From contig NC_081412.1 of the NCBI RefSeq assembly GCF_030272615.1, positions 105,468,296 to 105,532,295 of the forward strand: 64,000 bases of DNA, given 5' to 3'. The notes beneath the pieces are model-generated. The model made no database searches and had not been told where the DNA came from. It was given only the letters and a program-made list of their open reading frames with translations. The stretch is from Cryptomeria japonica (lineage: Eukaryota > Streptophyta > Pinopsida > Cupressales > Cupressaceae). Each line of letters opens with the position of its first letter. Position 1 is the stretch's first letter. The translations under genes and the position numbers were made by a program. Below are positions 10,004 through 22,162 of this stretch, piece by piece.

Positions 10004-12845
10004 TGTATTGTGTCAAAGAATTTTCTATTAGAATTAGCTTCTCCACAATCTTTTTCTTCTCTATCTCAATTATTTGATCAAGAGCGACTCTCTTAGCCTG
10101 AGTGAATCTTTCAAGTTCTTGTCAGCTAGAGATTTGATGTAAGGATTGAAACTCCTTTGATATGTGCATAGTGATTGCCTTAAGCTTTCTGGAAGGGCTT
10201 GCTTCATTTTCAATCTTATATTCTAGAACCAATCTATGTAAAATAGTGACTGACTGATCTATAATCCCCTTCTTTGTGGATCCCTCCATCAGTTTTTGAG
10301 CAACCATCATCATCAGTTCAACGAGACTCATCTCTGTGATGGTTTTCTTTTCTACTTGAGAAGTGTCAATTGACAATAATGATGGGCCAACAATAGGTAC
10401 CCTACTAGATTCCCCTATTTTATTTGATGATTTAACCATTATTACCTCCTCACTTGCACCGGTGGCTTCGCCACTTGGTGCAGTCTGTGTAATTGTCAGT
10501 TCCTCTGTAGGAACAGTATCCTCAACCTATACATTAGTATCCAGAGGAAAATTGTCCTCAATGTTAGTATCATGTACAATGTTATCTTGTTCTTTCATAG
10601 TATTAATTGGTGTCTCAATTTTTGTTTGTACATCTGTATTTACTGGTGGCTCAATTTCCACTATCTTGATTTTTTTTAGAACTAAGGGTGAAGTATCCAT
10701 AATCCCCTTTCCTTTCCCTTCAATTAGGGTATCTACAGTATCGGTCTTGGTCTCTAGTGAAGTAAAGAATCCTCTGTGTTCTCCCAAAAATTTAATCCAT
10801 TCTTTCTATGTTTCCTTTATTACTTCATTCATTCTCTCTAGCATAAGGCTAGTTATCCTATGTTTGCTATTGAATATCCTTTTGTTTGCCACCTCAATTG
10901 TCTTTTCCATTTCATCTGGAGCTATAGTAACACAGATAGCTAGTAGTTCTTGCATTTAATGTGTTTATCTTCTTTCATAGCAGATAATCTTTTAGCATCT
11001 AACATGTTATATAACTCAAGCAGTATTTGATTTTCTCTCTCTATTAAGGCTTTCTTATAAATATTTAAGTATAACATGACTGCTTCTTCTACCTCTCTCT
11101 ATTCATCAACCTCTAATTTTTCATAGTAAAATTTAACATTCTTCAGCATGCCATCTTTATTTATTTCATCTACAATTTTTGCACAAGTTTTAGGTGGTAT
11201 GATAGTTACATTACTAGTTTCAAGTGCTAAATCAATGTCACTCTTCTTCTTCCTCTTCGCAGTACCAAATGCAGCTATAGGTGTAGCTTTAGGTGCTTGC
11301 TTCCATGCCAGTAACTTGATTGTGACCTTCCTAACCAGTTGCTTTTTTTCTTCCACCTTTGTTTCTTCTAGTTTCCTCCTAACAACGCTGTTGAATGCTA
11401 ACAATGTGTCATCCTCTGATTCAGAATCTGCAGCAATAGGTTCAATATGAACTACCAGATCCTTCCTCTATCTAATTTTCTCTGGGACAACATCAATTAG
11501 TGCCTTTATGTCCTTTGAGACCTTCTATACAAATTTACTTGCCTTTCCTTCTTGTTTTTCCCTTTTCTTCTGGTTGAACTCTGTTTCAACCTATAGAGTC
11601 TTCCGTTGTGCAGTTGCATAGGGCTTCTCTTCCTCATCAATTTCTGCATCAATCAATATTTTTGCATAGGCATCTACCTCATAGCCCATTTCTTCAATCC
11701 AAATCTTCTAGGGCTTGACTACTTCCATGAGAGTCTCATCCTTCTTTACAATGAAACATATGTTAGTAGAGTATTTCTCTACTATATGCTTAGGTACCCA
11801 TACCCTAGACCTCATAGATTTTTGAAATTCCTTAAAATAACCCCGTTTCTTATCATCTCTTTGGCTTCCTAATGCAGCAATTGACTGTTTCAACTGCCTT
11901 CCTACCGGAATGTCAAAAGACCATTGTTTCCTACTAGAACCGGGTGTATCATTTAGAAAATATAACATCAAGCAGACTAACAAATTCCCATACAGAAAGG
12001 TTCCCTTCTTCTCACCTTTAATCTTTCCTAAGTTTATTAATAGCTCATCAAGCATCCAACCGCATAGATATAACTTTACATTATCTCTCATCATCTTGTA
12101 TGCAGCCAAAAACATGAACTAGAAATATAATTCAGTTGGTTTGACTGAGTTGCCTTGTATCCTATAGCCATACTACCAAATTTGATGTCAGTATCAGTGA
12201 TAGTGCTCACTTTCATGGATCTCTTGTTAGATGTAGAACTGATGATCTTCCTCATGAAGTCATTTGACACTTTCTTTTCTGGATGTTTCCCTACTGATGA
12301 CAAACCAGTAATTGCCCAGATGGATTCCTTAGTAATTTTGTAAGGCCTGTCTAGCCATATGAATTCCCCATGTACTGTGCTCAATACATATCTGATTATT
12401 TCATCCTCAAACTTTAGAATATCCAAAATGTTTGTAAACCCTAGATCTTTAATATGTTGATATGTCGGTTTAATCTTTCTATATTCTTTATTAGTTCATT
12501 CATATACATTCACTTGATTTTTAAAGTTCTTAAGTCCTCTATATGACAGTGATTGTATACCCTAACATCCTCTACATACACAACTCCCTCCGGAATGTGA
12601 GAAAATGCTCCAGCAAAAATTTTAGGGTAGCCACATGTGGATACCACTTGAAAATTGGCCTAGGGCAGTCCTTGACCTCCACTATAGTTGGGTTTGCAAC
12701 AAAAATAGGAATAGAAGATGATCTCGCTTCCATGTTTCAAGATAAATACATCTTGATTGCTCTTGGTGAAAGCCTTCAACAAATTCTTCTAGACACCAAT
12801 GAAATCACTCAAGAAGAAATCCAATTGCCTTTGAATAGCCTCTAA
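10004..12845 (-). pseudogene. E1 second large reading frame, broken
   Basis: This is the homologue of the X1 second gene. In element order: a relic N-terminus (12845-12430); DEIIRYVLSTVHGEFIWLD with KPYKITKE-type sequence (12426-12091); CGWMLDELLINLGKIKG (12115-11708); WVPKHIVEKYSTNICFIVK; a basic region with KRKKK (11404-11099), a likely nuclear signal; an acidic Thr-rich part (10787-10527); and a helical tail (10439-10122). Stops and frameshifts separate the pieces. The gene stops being recognisable at about 10004, where spacer D begins. No enzyme motif is visible, and function is unknown. Sequence kept in all four X copies suggests it was once needed for the element. Confidence 0.55.
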
Positions 12846-13095
12846 TCACACCAAGTTGCTCTAAATCACTCTAAATTTAGGGTGCTTAACAATGAGTGTA
12901 TTTGACCTTTTATCCATCAAGAAAAACCCTAATCATCCATTGACATAAATGACTATTGATGAAAGATACTAGATCTCACTCAGAAGATATCCATGCTAGA
13001 TAATCCTCTCTAATATTTGGAACATCTTTCAGAATCTCTTCCCAAGGCATATGCATCATCTTCATGAAATATTGCCTACCACTAAGCCATCTGCC

Positions 13096-14191
13096 TTAGT
13101 TACCAGATGAGCTCAGTGTTAGTGCAGGAGCAATCTCTTCTGCCGGATAGGTAATCAGGACATTACCATCTGATGATTGTTATTCAGTCTTCCTAACCCA
13201 TCTATTAATGTGATCTTGCCTGATTTCACTAGCCTTCTCTTTCCCTTTTTCATTAGCTCCTCCATTACTAACCGGTGGATTTCTTCTTCTACAACACTTA
13301 TCAATATGTCCAACTTTATTACATGCATAAAATGTAACATTATTCTTTTGAATTTCTTTGCTAAGACCAGTGAAATTATTTGACCTCCACTGATTAGCCA
13401 TATGTCCTAATTTTCCACAAGCATAGTATTTTATATTCATTATGCAATCTTTTGTCTTATGACCAAACTTATTGCATTTAGAACATTTATCGGGAGCAGA
13501 ATCATGGTTCTAATTTTCTCTGTTTCTACATTGCCTAGCCATGTGACCAAATCTATTGCAAACAAAAATCTACCATTGAATTTATAGGAATTGAATTTTC
13601 TTACCAGTGTCTTATGGTTTTGATCATCATTAGTAGTACCAAAACTGTGTTCTTGCTCAAATCCAAGTCCACTAGAATCTCCAATTTGTCTCTGTCTCTG
13701 CTGATCTTGAATTTTTATTTTTACTCACTAGCAATAGTTAAATCTTCTCTTAGTATTATCATTTGTCTCTCAAGCTCTTTCTTATTGCTTTGGGATTGTA
13801 CCAAATCAGTTCTCAACATATCATTTTCATGAACCATCCTACCACATTCTTCAAATTTGTTCTTCAGGGATACAACGAGATTTTCTTCCTTTTTCTTTTT
13901 GTCCTCAATCTCCTTAGACATTCTCATAGTCATAGTTTTCATTTCATTCTTCATAACCATGTTCTCCTGACTCAATTTCTGGCATTGTTCCTTAAGTGCA
14001 TTTTTCTCTTCATCATCCTTATTTTGCAAAAGTTCCTTTCTCCTAGCTTGAATAGATGATAGTCTCTCTTGTAGGACAAGAATGAATTCCTTAGTAGAAT
14101 TTAATTCATCTTGTATCTTTAAGTTCTTCAACTTTTCAAGATCATAATCTTGAAGTACCATCTCAAGTTGCTTCTCCAAAACCATATTCAA
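13096..14191 (-). pseudogene. E1 gag-like protein (coiled coil plus zinc knuckles), broken
   Basis: Starts at ATG 14191 (MNMVLEKQLEMVLQDYD) with about 156 open codons of coiled coil, the best preserved native N-terminus of the four copies. It then breaks near 13721. Knuckle relics follow: CSKCNKFGHKTKDC is a complete CCHC box, while YYACGKLGHMANQW and FYACNKVGHIDKCC have lost the first or last Cys. The reading frame ends SSSGN then TAA at 13096. It would have packaged RNA. It sits directly after the primer site and ahead of the second gene. Confidence 0.7.
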
Positions 14192-14245
14192 TTATTCTGG
14201 TTTGAGGATCTTCCTCAAGTTGTTAAACTTCCTACGAGGCACAAG

Positions 14246-14257
14246 GCTCTGATACCA
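14246..14257 (-). other. Primer binding site (initiator Met tRNA), E1
   Basis: On the minus strand this reads TGGTATCAGAGC, the common plant site complementary to the 3' end of initiator methionine tRNA. It lies two bases inside the LTR end (CCAACA at 14260-14265). Confidence 0.85.
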
Positions 14258-14259
14258 AT

Positions 14260-14329
14260 TGTTGGAAACCAATAACACTAAGAGGGGGGTGAATCAATGT
14301 TATACCAGAATAGTAGATCTTACTCTTAA
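14260..14329 (-). repeat. E1 5' LTR remnant
   Basis: The last 70 bp of an X LTR. It follows the duplicate at 56889 closely up to about 14329, then changes abruptly to array-C sequence. Confidence 0.75.
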
Positions 14330-14520
14330 TAGGTCCTACTAAGGGGTCTTATGTCATAATAGGTATAATATCATAATAGGTCCTCTTAAGGGGTCTTATG
14401 ATATAATAGGACCTATTATGACATAAAAGGTTGTATTATGACATAATAGGTCGTATTATGTAACACTAGGACCTATTATGTCACAATGGGACCTATTATG
14501 ACATAATAGTTTGCATTATG
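14330..14520. repeat. Array C fragment at a rearrangement junction
   Basis: About 190 bp of C-type sequence inserted between a cut X LTR and a cut Y gag. It follows the order of motifs seen in the first 200 bp of the main array (7998-8200), with small losses. The right join shares ACAATTTG with Y, a possible microhomology. Confidence 0.75.
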
Positions 14521-14888
14521 ACAATTTGATTATTCCTAACCTTGTTAGGATCTCTCCTTATCTTACCAGTGAGGATAAGATCATTTTCAACCGATATGGA
14601 CATATGTTGCGCAGCAGCCAAATCTGTAGGATTATCCCTTCGCAAAAGAAAACTCACTTCCGACAGTTGAGCATTAATAAAGAAACATTTCAAGTTTCTA
14701 GCAGTGGGTTGTAAAGCGAGAGGGATGCGATTATGCAATCTATTAAAACTTTTGACAAACTCACACATGGGCACCTACAATTCTTTTTTCATTTGAGTTA
14801 GTTGCACTAAAAGAACATGATCATCTTCGACAGACTTGAAACATGCCTCAAACCTTGATCTGAGACTTGCCCAATTTGTGGTAATATT
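14521..14888 (-). pseudogene. Y gag fragment
   Basis: Matches the internal gag region of Y at about 38564-38930, including KIRRDPNKVRNNQI and the FVKSFNRLHNRIPLALQP stretch (14774-14496 is partly open). It is truncated on both sides: by array C on the left and by the insertion of Z at 14889 on the right. It shows that a further Y copy once lay here. Confidence 0.8.
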
Positions 14889-16457
14889 TGTAATGCCCCG
14901 TTAGGAACCCTAAAGGAAAACATCATAATCTATGCAACTAAGGGTGAAATAATTTTTTTTTTTTAAATGCATGAATTAAACCTTAGTACATCTAATAACA
15001 TAGTGGAAGTTTTACACCTGAATTTCCTAAGGGTTGCCAACGAATATTACTTCATAAATTAAATATTTAAGATAAAATTTCCGCAATGAAAGAATCTAAA
15101 TTTCTTCAAGCAATCATATATTATATACATCAGAAATTAGTAATTGAAGTAGCATATATTACAATATTTCTTTGCTTTCAATATTCAAAAATACATGTTT
15201 TCAAAATGAAATTACATCATGAGCTAAAATGATACAAATGAAAGTTACATATAGTTTCTTTTCAAAACCTCTAGTATTTAATTGAAAGATGGATAGGAAG
15301 AAGAGTCGGTACATGAATCACGATCCAAGATCATTAACAAAATCCTTTCTCGCCCGAATATATGTAACAGAACATCCGATGGGAAGTGACACTACCACCC
15401 AACCATGTGATTCCGAAAAGGAACCACCCCACCATGCTGGAGATAGTAGATAACCCTCAAGCAAGCAAAATGATACAAAAACAAAAGGACTACAAGACTC
15501 CACTTACATTCATGTGACCTAACTCACAGAACACTAGTGACTCTAAGGAGAAAGTGTCATCGCATGTCTTACGGTGGATACCATGGTACAGCCTCCATAG
15601 GTCCTGGCCCCCATCCTTGGTTATCCTGGTGACCTCTCCCGAACCTCCAATACCAACTAAGACTCATGCGGACCTTACCAATCCTCTCATGAAGACAAGG
15701 TGGTAAGTTTGCCATTCTAGGCCTTCTCACTACATTATGAGCCCTATACTAGCACTCACCTATGTGCAAGGCACATTATTTCATTTAACTTTTATTCTAC
15801 CCTTCCCTAGTCATTTATTAGGTTTTCACTTTCTTAACCAACTTCCGACGGGTTATCCTGTCACCTCTTCGGCACAGTTCCCGCTCGAAAGCCACTCTCT
15901 CTCTTAGGACACTATGGGTTAGTTCTATCTACAAAACTCTATGGCAACACAGATAGCCATTCCCAAACTTGACCTACCTCAAATGAAAGATACAAAATTA
16001 CTAACCTAAGGTTTGGCCATAACGAACAACTCATAGTGGCTCACTCCCTTAAGGTTATACATCTAAATATACTAGCCAAGTCACAACACAAGACAAATTG
16101 ACAACATGACATATTGTACTTAGTTGCGACCACCATATAAAACAAGATACTTCTATGTACCAATACCTATCACAAAATCAACTTGCAAGACGTAAACATG
16201 ATTGTCAAGACACAGAGAACAATATGGTCGGTAAAACACATAATTTTACACTTAATGACAAGTTTAAGAGTTCTATTACTCTTGATAACAACTATAGGTA
16301 TGTTACCTTAATAAATTCCATTTTTACAAATAAACGAAGATTAAAATAGAAATATTCAATTCATCAAAAAAATCTTACAATAAAACGTAATACATTTCTT
16401 CATAGAGAAAAATGCCTTTATTTTTATTTATTTATTTTTTTACACAAGAGTGTTACA

Positions 16458-16853
16458 TCATTCTTCCGGAAAATATGGAGAAGTACACTCGTCAGACTCA
16501 ACATGATCTAAAGGAGTATATCCTTCAGATTTTCTTTCACTTCGGGGAAAGTACCCCACAGACTCATTATCACTCAAGGGGGTATACCCCTCCCACGAGT
16601 CAGAACTTATCACTATTGGCTTTTCAGGCGAGCACTCTGGCTCGGGTTCTTTTCCTTTCTCAGGGGTAGTTGCTTTGGTTCGGCTCTGAATAGGACCTTT
16701 TTCTATTTCTTTGCTCCCTTCTGGAGCTGGGTTCTCTTCGGGAGGGTTGTCATCCACAATGGGCTGGACAGGAGTCAAAGAATCTTTCTTGACTTTTAGG
16801 TAGTGAGCATAACCCGCTACTGATTTGTGAGCTGTTTGTTTGGCTCGTACCAT
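16458..16853 (-). CDS. LTR-encoded acidic Pro-rich protein of Z (131 aa), hypothetical
   Basis: An open frame of 131 codons lies inside the LTR, on the same strand as Z and downstream of the LTR TATA-like site. In the 5' LTR it would be among the first frames on the transcript. It opens with a short basic head (MVRAKQTAHKSV). It continues Pro/Glu-rich and then Ser/Glu/Asp-rich, with the motif GYTPL twice and PIVISSDS, which resembles a SUMO-interacting motif (hydrophobic core next to Ser/Asp). The 5' LTR copy has lost its start region through CGA to TGA at codon 3. I know of no family for it. It could be a chance frame kept open only because the insertion is young. Confidence 0.35.
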   Translation of the reverse strand: MVRAKQTAHKSVAGYAHYLKVKKDSLTPVQPIVDDNPPEENPAPEGSKEIEKGPIQSRTKATTPEKGKEPEPECSPEKPIVISSDSWEGYTPLSDNESVGYFPRSERKSEGYTPLDHVESDECTSPYFPEE

Positions 16854-17611
16854 CTCTGTAACGTATCAATGGTAAACTATTACTTCTCAGAACTCTCCTA
16901 GAGCTATGTCAAATAAATCTTAATATCTAGGTGTTGAACATAATCATACCCTTCTTCCATTAAGAAATTTAAACTTAAAACTATTCCACTTCTTTAGTCC
17001 TAATGTAATCACAACTACTACTAAATGATTTTATTTAACAACCCTAATGAATAACTAAAACATGACCATATCTATTTCATAAGCATGATATATAACTGAG
17101 ATTGCCCCCTTTTTATACTAAAAGAAAACATCTATCGCTCCCCTAAATCTGGCTTAGTGATAGCTATCAACTGAGACTCTTTTTCTACTAACTCTTCTAC
17201 TTCCTCCACGCAGGGAATACATCTCTAGTTAGCTTCAGTTTTTAGCGCTATTATGACATCTATCAGCTGGGTGGAGAGGTTAACTTATTATTTCATTCAC
17301 TGATGCATTTGCAAACAGTGACTTGAGCGTTCAAACTGCTAGGTCTAGAGTCCATTAAGGATTATGGTTTAGTTTCCTCCTTGCGCGCCAGTTCATTCTC
17401 CTTTCAAACCGGTCAATCAGCTGTTAGTTGCCAACGAACTAGAGCTCGTGGAGAAACTTGACGTGGAGGGCTGATAGTTATCGTTTTAAACTGTAAGAGG
17501 TGTCCTCCACTACTTGCTGACTGTAGTATACCCACAGGAACCCCCACCTCGCGTGCTCTCTGCTGAGTTTATGGCAGAAGAAGGAGACGTGGTGTGCGAA
17601 GGAGGAGGGTA

Positions 17612-17674
17612 GTCGGTGGTAATACCGACCCCTCCCTATATTAAGGGGGGTGGTCGATACTACCATCGACCACC
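17612..17674 (-). promoter_or_regulatory. Z LTR promoter-like cluster: two hairpins around a TATA-like site
   Basis: GTCGGTGGTAATACCGAC (17612-17629) and the inverted repeat GGTGGTCGAT / ATCGACCACC (17649-17674, 6-base loop) flank TATATTAA at 17637-17644. On the minus strand the TATA-like core reads TTAATATA. The other LTR has the same arrangement at 26307-26369. Confidence 0.5.
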
Positions 17675-18740
17675 ATAGCCCAAACAACAAAACCTAAACT
17701 CCGCCACCTTTTATAAGGTCAAAACAAATTTTTTATATGTTTTCTTTAATATACTTTGGTTATTACGTTTAATATCATTTCTTTGTTTATATTTTAATAA
17801 TCAATTAATGACTTTTGTTAATATAATTATTTAAATATTAATCCTTCCTTAGCCATCATATTTGTAAATGTGTATTTTGGTTTTTCTAATTTTATAACGA
17901 GTGGCGTTTTCCTATATATATATTTTCAAATAATTGAATTATGTATATATTATACGTTCGAAAAGTTTATAAAACATGACATATTTATAATTCTAATTAT
18001 ATACATGCATAATCCACTATCACAGTAAACCGATGGTGATATAAACTACTGATAATACGATCACCTTATCTCAACCCAATTAACTACTCTTATGGACGTA
18101 ATAAACGTAAGAGTTACCAATTACATACAAAAATTGGGACACTGGATACGCAGACTAAGCAAGCATCAAGCGACTTTTATAAAGATCAAACAATAAAATA
18201 TGAAGACCAAACCAATTGACAAAATGACTTACTGAAGGCACTCACCCGAGTGTAACTGACTAAAATTAGGGTTAACTACTATCTCCTTTACTTCCATCGG
18301 AAAATATAAGGCACGCTCAGACCTGTGTAGCCAGGTGGAGACGATACCCCATACCTACCCGATACTTGTACCTGCAACATCTTGCATCACTGACCACACA
18401 TGCATATATACATATATCAAAATTTTAACATACACACCGATGAAGGAGATTCACGACGTTCCCTGTCTCACCGAGATGAGTGAAGGAAAATCGTCCCCAT
18501 GCATCCCATACACTCACAGATACACAACACACAGTGCATAGATGAAGTAAAGCGTCAGTACATAGCAATGAACCATATAATGCCATAAAACATAAATACA
18601 TAAATACTGCAAATAAAACATATGTCTCATAATCAGATAAAACATGAAAGAATGTTATACAATTCTAAATAACCAATGATAATGTATCTACTGAGAATAA
18701 TAAGAACAAAGTATCAGTTCAAACGATTAAGGGTATTACA

Positions 18741-18751
18741 TTCTCCCCCCC
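18741..18751 (-). other. Polypurine tract of Z
   Basis: GGGGGGGAGAA on the minus strand, directly next to the 3' LTR. Confidence 0.85.
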
Positions 18752-18775
18752 AAGACTAGGCTTACTCCTAGAAGC

Positions 18776-21700
18776 CTAAAACAAATATGAATATAACTCT
18801 CTCATCTTCACTGCATCTTCCCAAGTTGCCAAGGTCTCATCATTTGGGTCCCATAGGACCCTTACTTGGTCGATGGTGCGACCCCTGAGGATCAAATCCC
18901 GATGCTAAAGAATGCGCACGGGTTCCATGGAAAGCTGCCCGTCCTCGACCTGCAAAGAGTTCCAATCAAGAACATGTGTCACAATAGGGTGATAAGGTCG
19001 AAGAACTGAAACATGAAAGACATCGTGGATGCGGGATAGACTCGATGGCAAGGCAAGGCGGTAAGCAACAGGACCTATCCTCCCAAGAATCTCGAAAGGG
19101 CCTACAAACCGAGGCGCCAACTTAGAACCCTTCCCATAACGGATCGGACTCTTCCGTGGACGCACTCTCAGAAACACACGATCGCCAATAGAAAATTGAC
19201 GATCTATCCTATGAGCATCTGCATACTTCTTCTGCCTATCCTGTGCAGCTACCAAATGCTCTCGAATTCGCCCCACTTGTTGCTCCATCTCTCGAAGAAT
19301 ATCTGGACCTATAAGCACCCTATCCTCTAACCGATCCCAACTCAAAGGAGTACGGCAAGGACGACCATATAATGCCTGAAAGGGGGACATACCTATGGAG
19401 CTATGATATCCATTGTTATATGCAAACTCTACAAGGTAGATATAATCCTCCCAACGCGACTGCTGGTCCATAACATACATGAGAAGCATGTCCTCCAAAA
19501 CCTGATTCACTCTCTCTGTCTGACCATCCGTCTCTGGGTGATAGGCTGAACTAAAGTTCAACTGAGTTCCCAAAGCATGCTGAAGTGAGGTCCACAAAGC
19601 TGAGGTAAAGATAGGATCTCTATCAGAGATGATCTGCCTTGGAACCCCATGTAGTCTCACTACTTCCTCCAAGAAGACTCGTGCCACCACTGCTGCTGTA
19701 TAGGAAGCTCAAATAGGAACAAAATGAGCAACCTTAGTCAACCTATCAACTATGACCATAATGGCATCATGTCGACGCGAAGAGACAGGCAACCCAACAA
19801 TGAAATCCATGGAAATGATATCCCATTTCCAATCTGGTATCAAATTAGGTTGAAGAAGCCCTGCCGGGTGCTGATGCTCTGCCTTCACCCACTGACATTC
19901 CAAACACTTTGACACGAAATCAGCAATGTCACGTTTCATACCTTCCCAAAGATAAATTTGTCTAAGATCTGCGTGCATCTTCTTGACACCTGGATGTGCC
20001 GAATAAGGTGCACGATGGGCCTCAGTCATGATCAAGATGCGAAGACCCTCTAAAGAAGGTACATAGATCTGCCCATGGTGACGAAGAAGTCCATCTGCCT
20101 CAAGATTATATCCAGAATATCTTCCCTCTAAAGACCTTCCGGACTGTATCATGGTTCTAACATCTTGATACCAAGTATCCTGAGGGAGAACTCTGAGAAT
20201 CCTTTCTCTCAAGTCAACTCCAAGGGACAATACCGAAACTTCATGCCGTCTACGACTCAAAGCATCTGCCACCACGTTCTCTTTTCCCTGAATGTATCGA
20301 ACATCAAAATCATATTCGCAAAGAAATTCCATCCATCTCCATTGTCGAGCATTCAAATTTGGTTGTGTAAAAATATACTGTAGACTACGGTGATCACTAT
20401 GTAATTCAAAACGACGCCCTAACAGAAAATGTCGCCATCTAACCAAGGCATGAACTACAGCTGCCAACTCCAAATTGTGAACTGGGTAGTTCAACTCGTG
20501 GTTCTTGAGTTTGCCAGACTCATAAGCAACCACTCGTCCATCTTGCATAAGCACTGCACCTATACCTTCCAAAGAGGCATCTGTGCATACTACAAAATCT
20601 CTAGATGGATTTGGAACTGCCAAAATCAGAGCACTGACAAGGAGTTCCTTCAAGGTACGAAAAGCTGACTCACATTGTTCTGACCAAACAAACTTCTTCC
20701 CTTTTCGCTGTAGAGAAGTGATCGGGTGACCTATCTGGGAAAAGCCTTGAACAAATTGATGGTAGTATCCGGCCAAACCCATAAAACTTCAAACTTTAGA
20801 AACGTTGGTTGGCACTAGCCAATCAACAATGGCTTGGATTTTTGAAGGATCCACGGATACACCTTCCCCTGAAACTATATGACCAAGATAGTTTACCTCT
20901 GATTGAAAAAAATCACACTTTGCCAAATTAGCATAAAGTTGGTTTTCCCTCAAGCACTGCATTACCTGTCGTAAGTGACCTTCATGTTCTTCCATAGTTC
21001 TAGAATAAATTAATATGTCATCTAAGAACACAAGGACAAAATGATCAAGGTAGGTGCGAAAAACCCCATTCATGAGGCTCATGAAAACTGAAGGTGCATT
21101 CGTCAACCCAAATGGTACTACTGTGAACTCATAGTGACCATAACGAGTGCAAAACGCTGTCTTATGAATATCTGCATCCTGGATAAGCAACTGGTGATAT
21201 CCAGATTTTAGGTCAATCTTAGAGAATATCTTGGCTCCCTTTACTTGATCAAAAACATCATCAATACGAGGCAAAGGATATCAATTCCAGATGGTTACCT
21301 TATTCAGCTGTCGGTAATCAATGCATAACTGAAGAGAACCATCCTTTTTCTTAACAAAGATAACAGGCGCACCCCAAGGAGAAACACTAGGATGAATAAA
21401 TCCCTTGGCTAACAACTCTTCTAGTTGTAACTTCAATTCACTTAACTCCTGAGTAGCCATCCGATATGGAGCTCTCGAAATAGGTTCTGCACCAGGAACC
21501 AAATCAATGTGAAAATCTATGTCTCTTTTTGGAGGCATACCAGGAATATCTAATGGAAATACATCAGCATACACTTGAAGAATAGGGTGACTATCAAGAG
21601 CGATTTCTCGACTCTTTAACTCATCCATGTCCTCAAGAGTAACTGCAAAAAACTGACACCCTCTACGCATGCACCGCTTAAGTTGCATAGCAGAGATCAT

Positions 21701-22162
21701 ACGTAAGGATATTGGTCTCTGAACTCCAACAATTTTCACTTCCTTGCCAAGGTCATCTAAACACTCCACTATCTTCTTGCGACAATCTACGTGAGCATTA
21801 TGAGAAGATAGCCAATCCATTCCCAACACAACTCCATAAGAACCCAAAGGAATGACTCGAAGGTCAACTGAAGTAACTATGGTTCCTAAATTCAACTCGC
21901 AATTGGGGATAAAGGCATCTACAGAAATACAGACACCTATTGCCAACTCTACTTGCCACCTATTCATCTCCTTAGCAGACGTGAGTCCACACCGCTCCAT
22001 AATAGACAAAGAAATGAAAGAATCTGAAGCTCCAGAATCAAAAAGTATAGAGATAGGGATTCCACGCAACATACCTACTGCTTCTATAACTGTACCTTGA
22101 TGATCAGCTTGGCGGTTATCCACCGCTACGAACACTCTATGAGATCTGCCCGCATCTCCCAC
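18776..22162 (-). pseudogene. Z pol: protease, RT, RNase H, integrase, chromodomain; broken by stops
   Basis: The polyprotein copies element RNA into DNA and inserts it. Protease: FDSGASDSF, residues 41-49 counted from 22162. RT: palm motif [10 protein letters not shown] in the frame 21274-20789, with CIDYRQLNK upstream. RNase H: CTDAS, ELAAVVHAL and SDHRSL within 20782-19709. Integrase: an HHCC finger (HPGVKKMHADL ... CLECQ), then the acidic triad in MDFIVGLP, SDRDPIF and HPETDGQTERVNQ. Chromodomain: from about 18905 to 18779, ending YSYLF, then TAG at 18776. In-frame stops fall at 21281 (TGA), 20789 (TGA), 19709 (TGA) and 18905 (TAG). Each fits CGA to TGA or CAG to TAG. Otherwise there is almost no frameshift, so the gene died mainly by point change. 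Confidence 0.92.

Larger units (their letters stand above)
10004..14329 (-). mobile_element. X-family element, inverted copy E1 (truncated)
   Basis: A minus-strand X element of a different subfamily from X1. It has a 70-bp LTR remnant (14260-14329), primer site, gag-like gene and second gene. It is cut within the second gene at about 10004, so it lacks a 3' LTR. With X1 it forms a convergent pair around C and D. The same pair recurs at 44536-57795. Its 5' LTR breaks off at 14329 into array-C sequence, whereas the duplicate keeps the full LTR to 57795. Confidence 0.75.
14889..18740 (-). repeat. Z 3' LTR
   Basis: 3,852 bp, with TGTAATGCCCC at the left edge and GGTATTACA at the right edge (plus-strand view). 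It is nearly identical to 23583-27435. It contains a reading frame (16458-16853) and a hairpin/TATA cluster (17612-17674). Confidence 0.92.

Noticed and set aside
10004-14329. E1 as part of the same element as X1 (one long inverted structure)
   Set aside because: E1 has its own primer site and LTR remnant, is a different subfamily, and is separated by the X1 3' LTR, array C and spacer D.
15318-15503. Small frames repeated in both Z LTRs (15318-15503, 16155-16349, 18335-18541 and their partners)
   Set aside because: They recur only because the two LTRs are nearly identical. They are short, lie on either strand and show no protein-like motifs.
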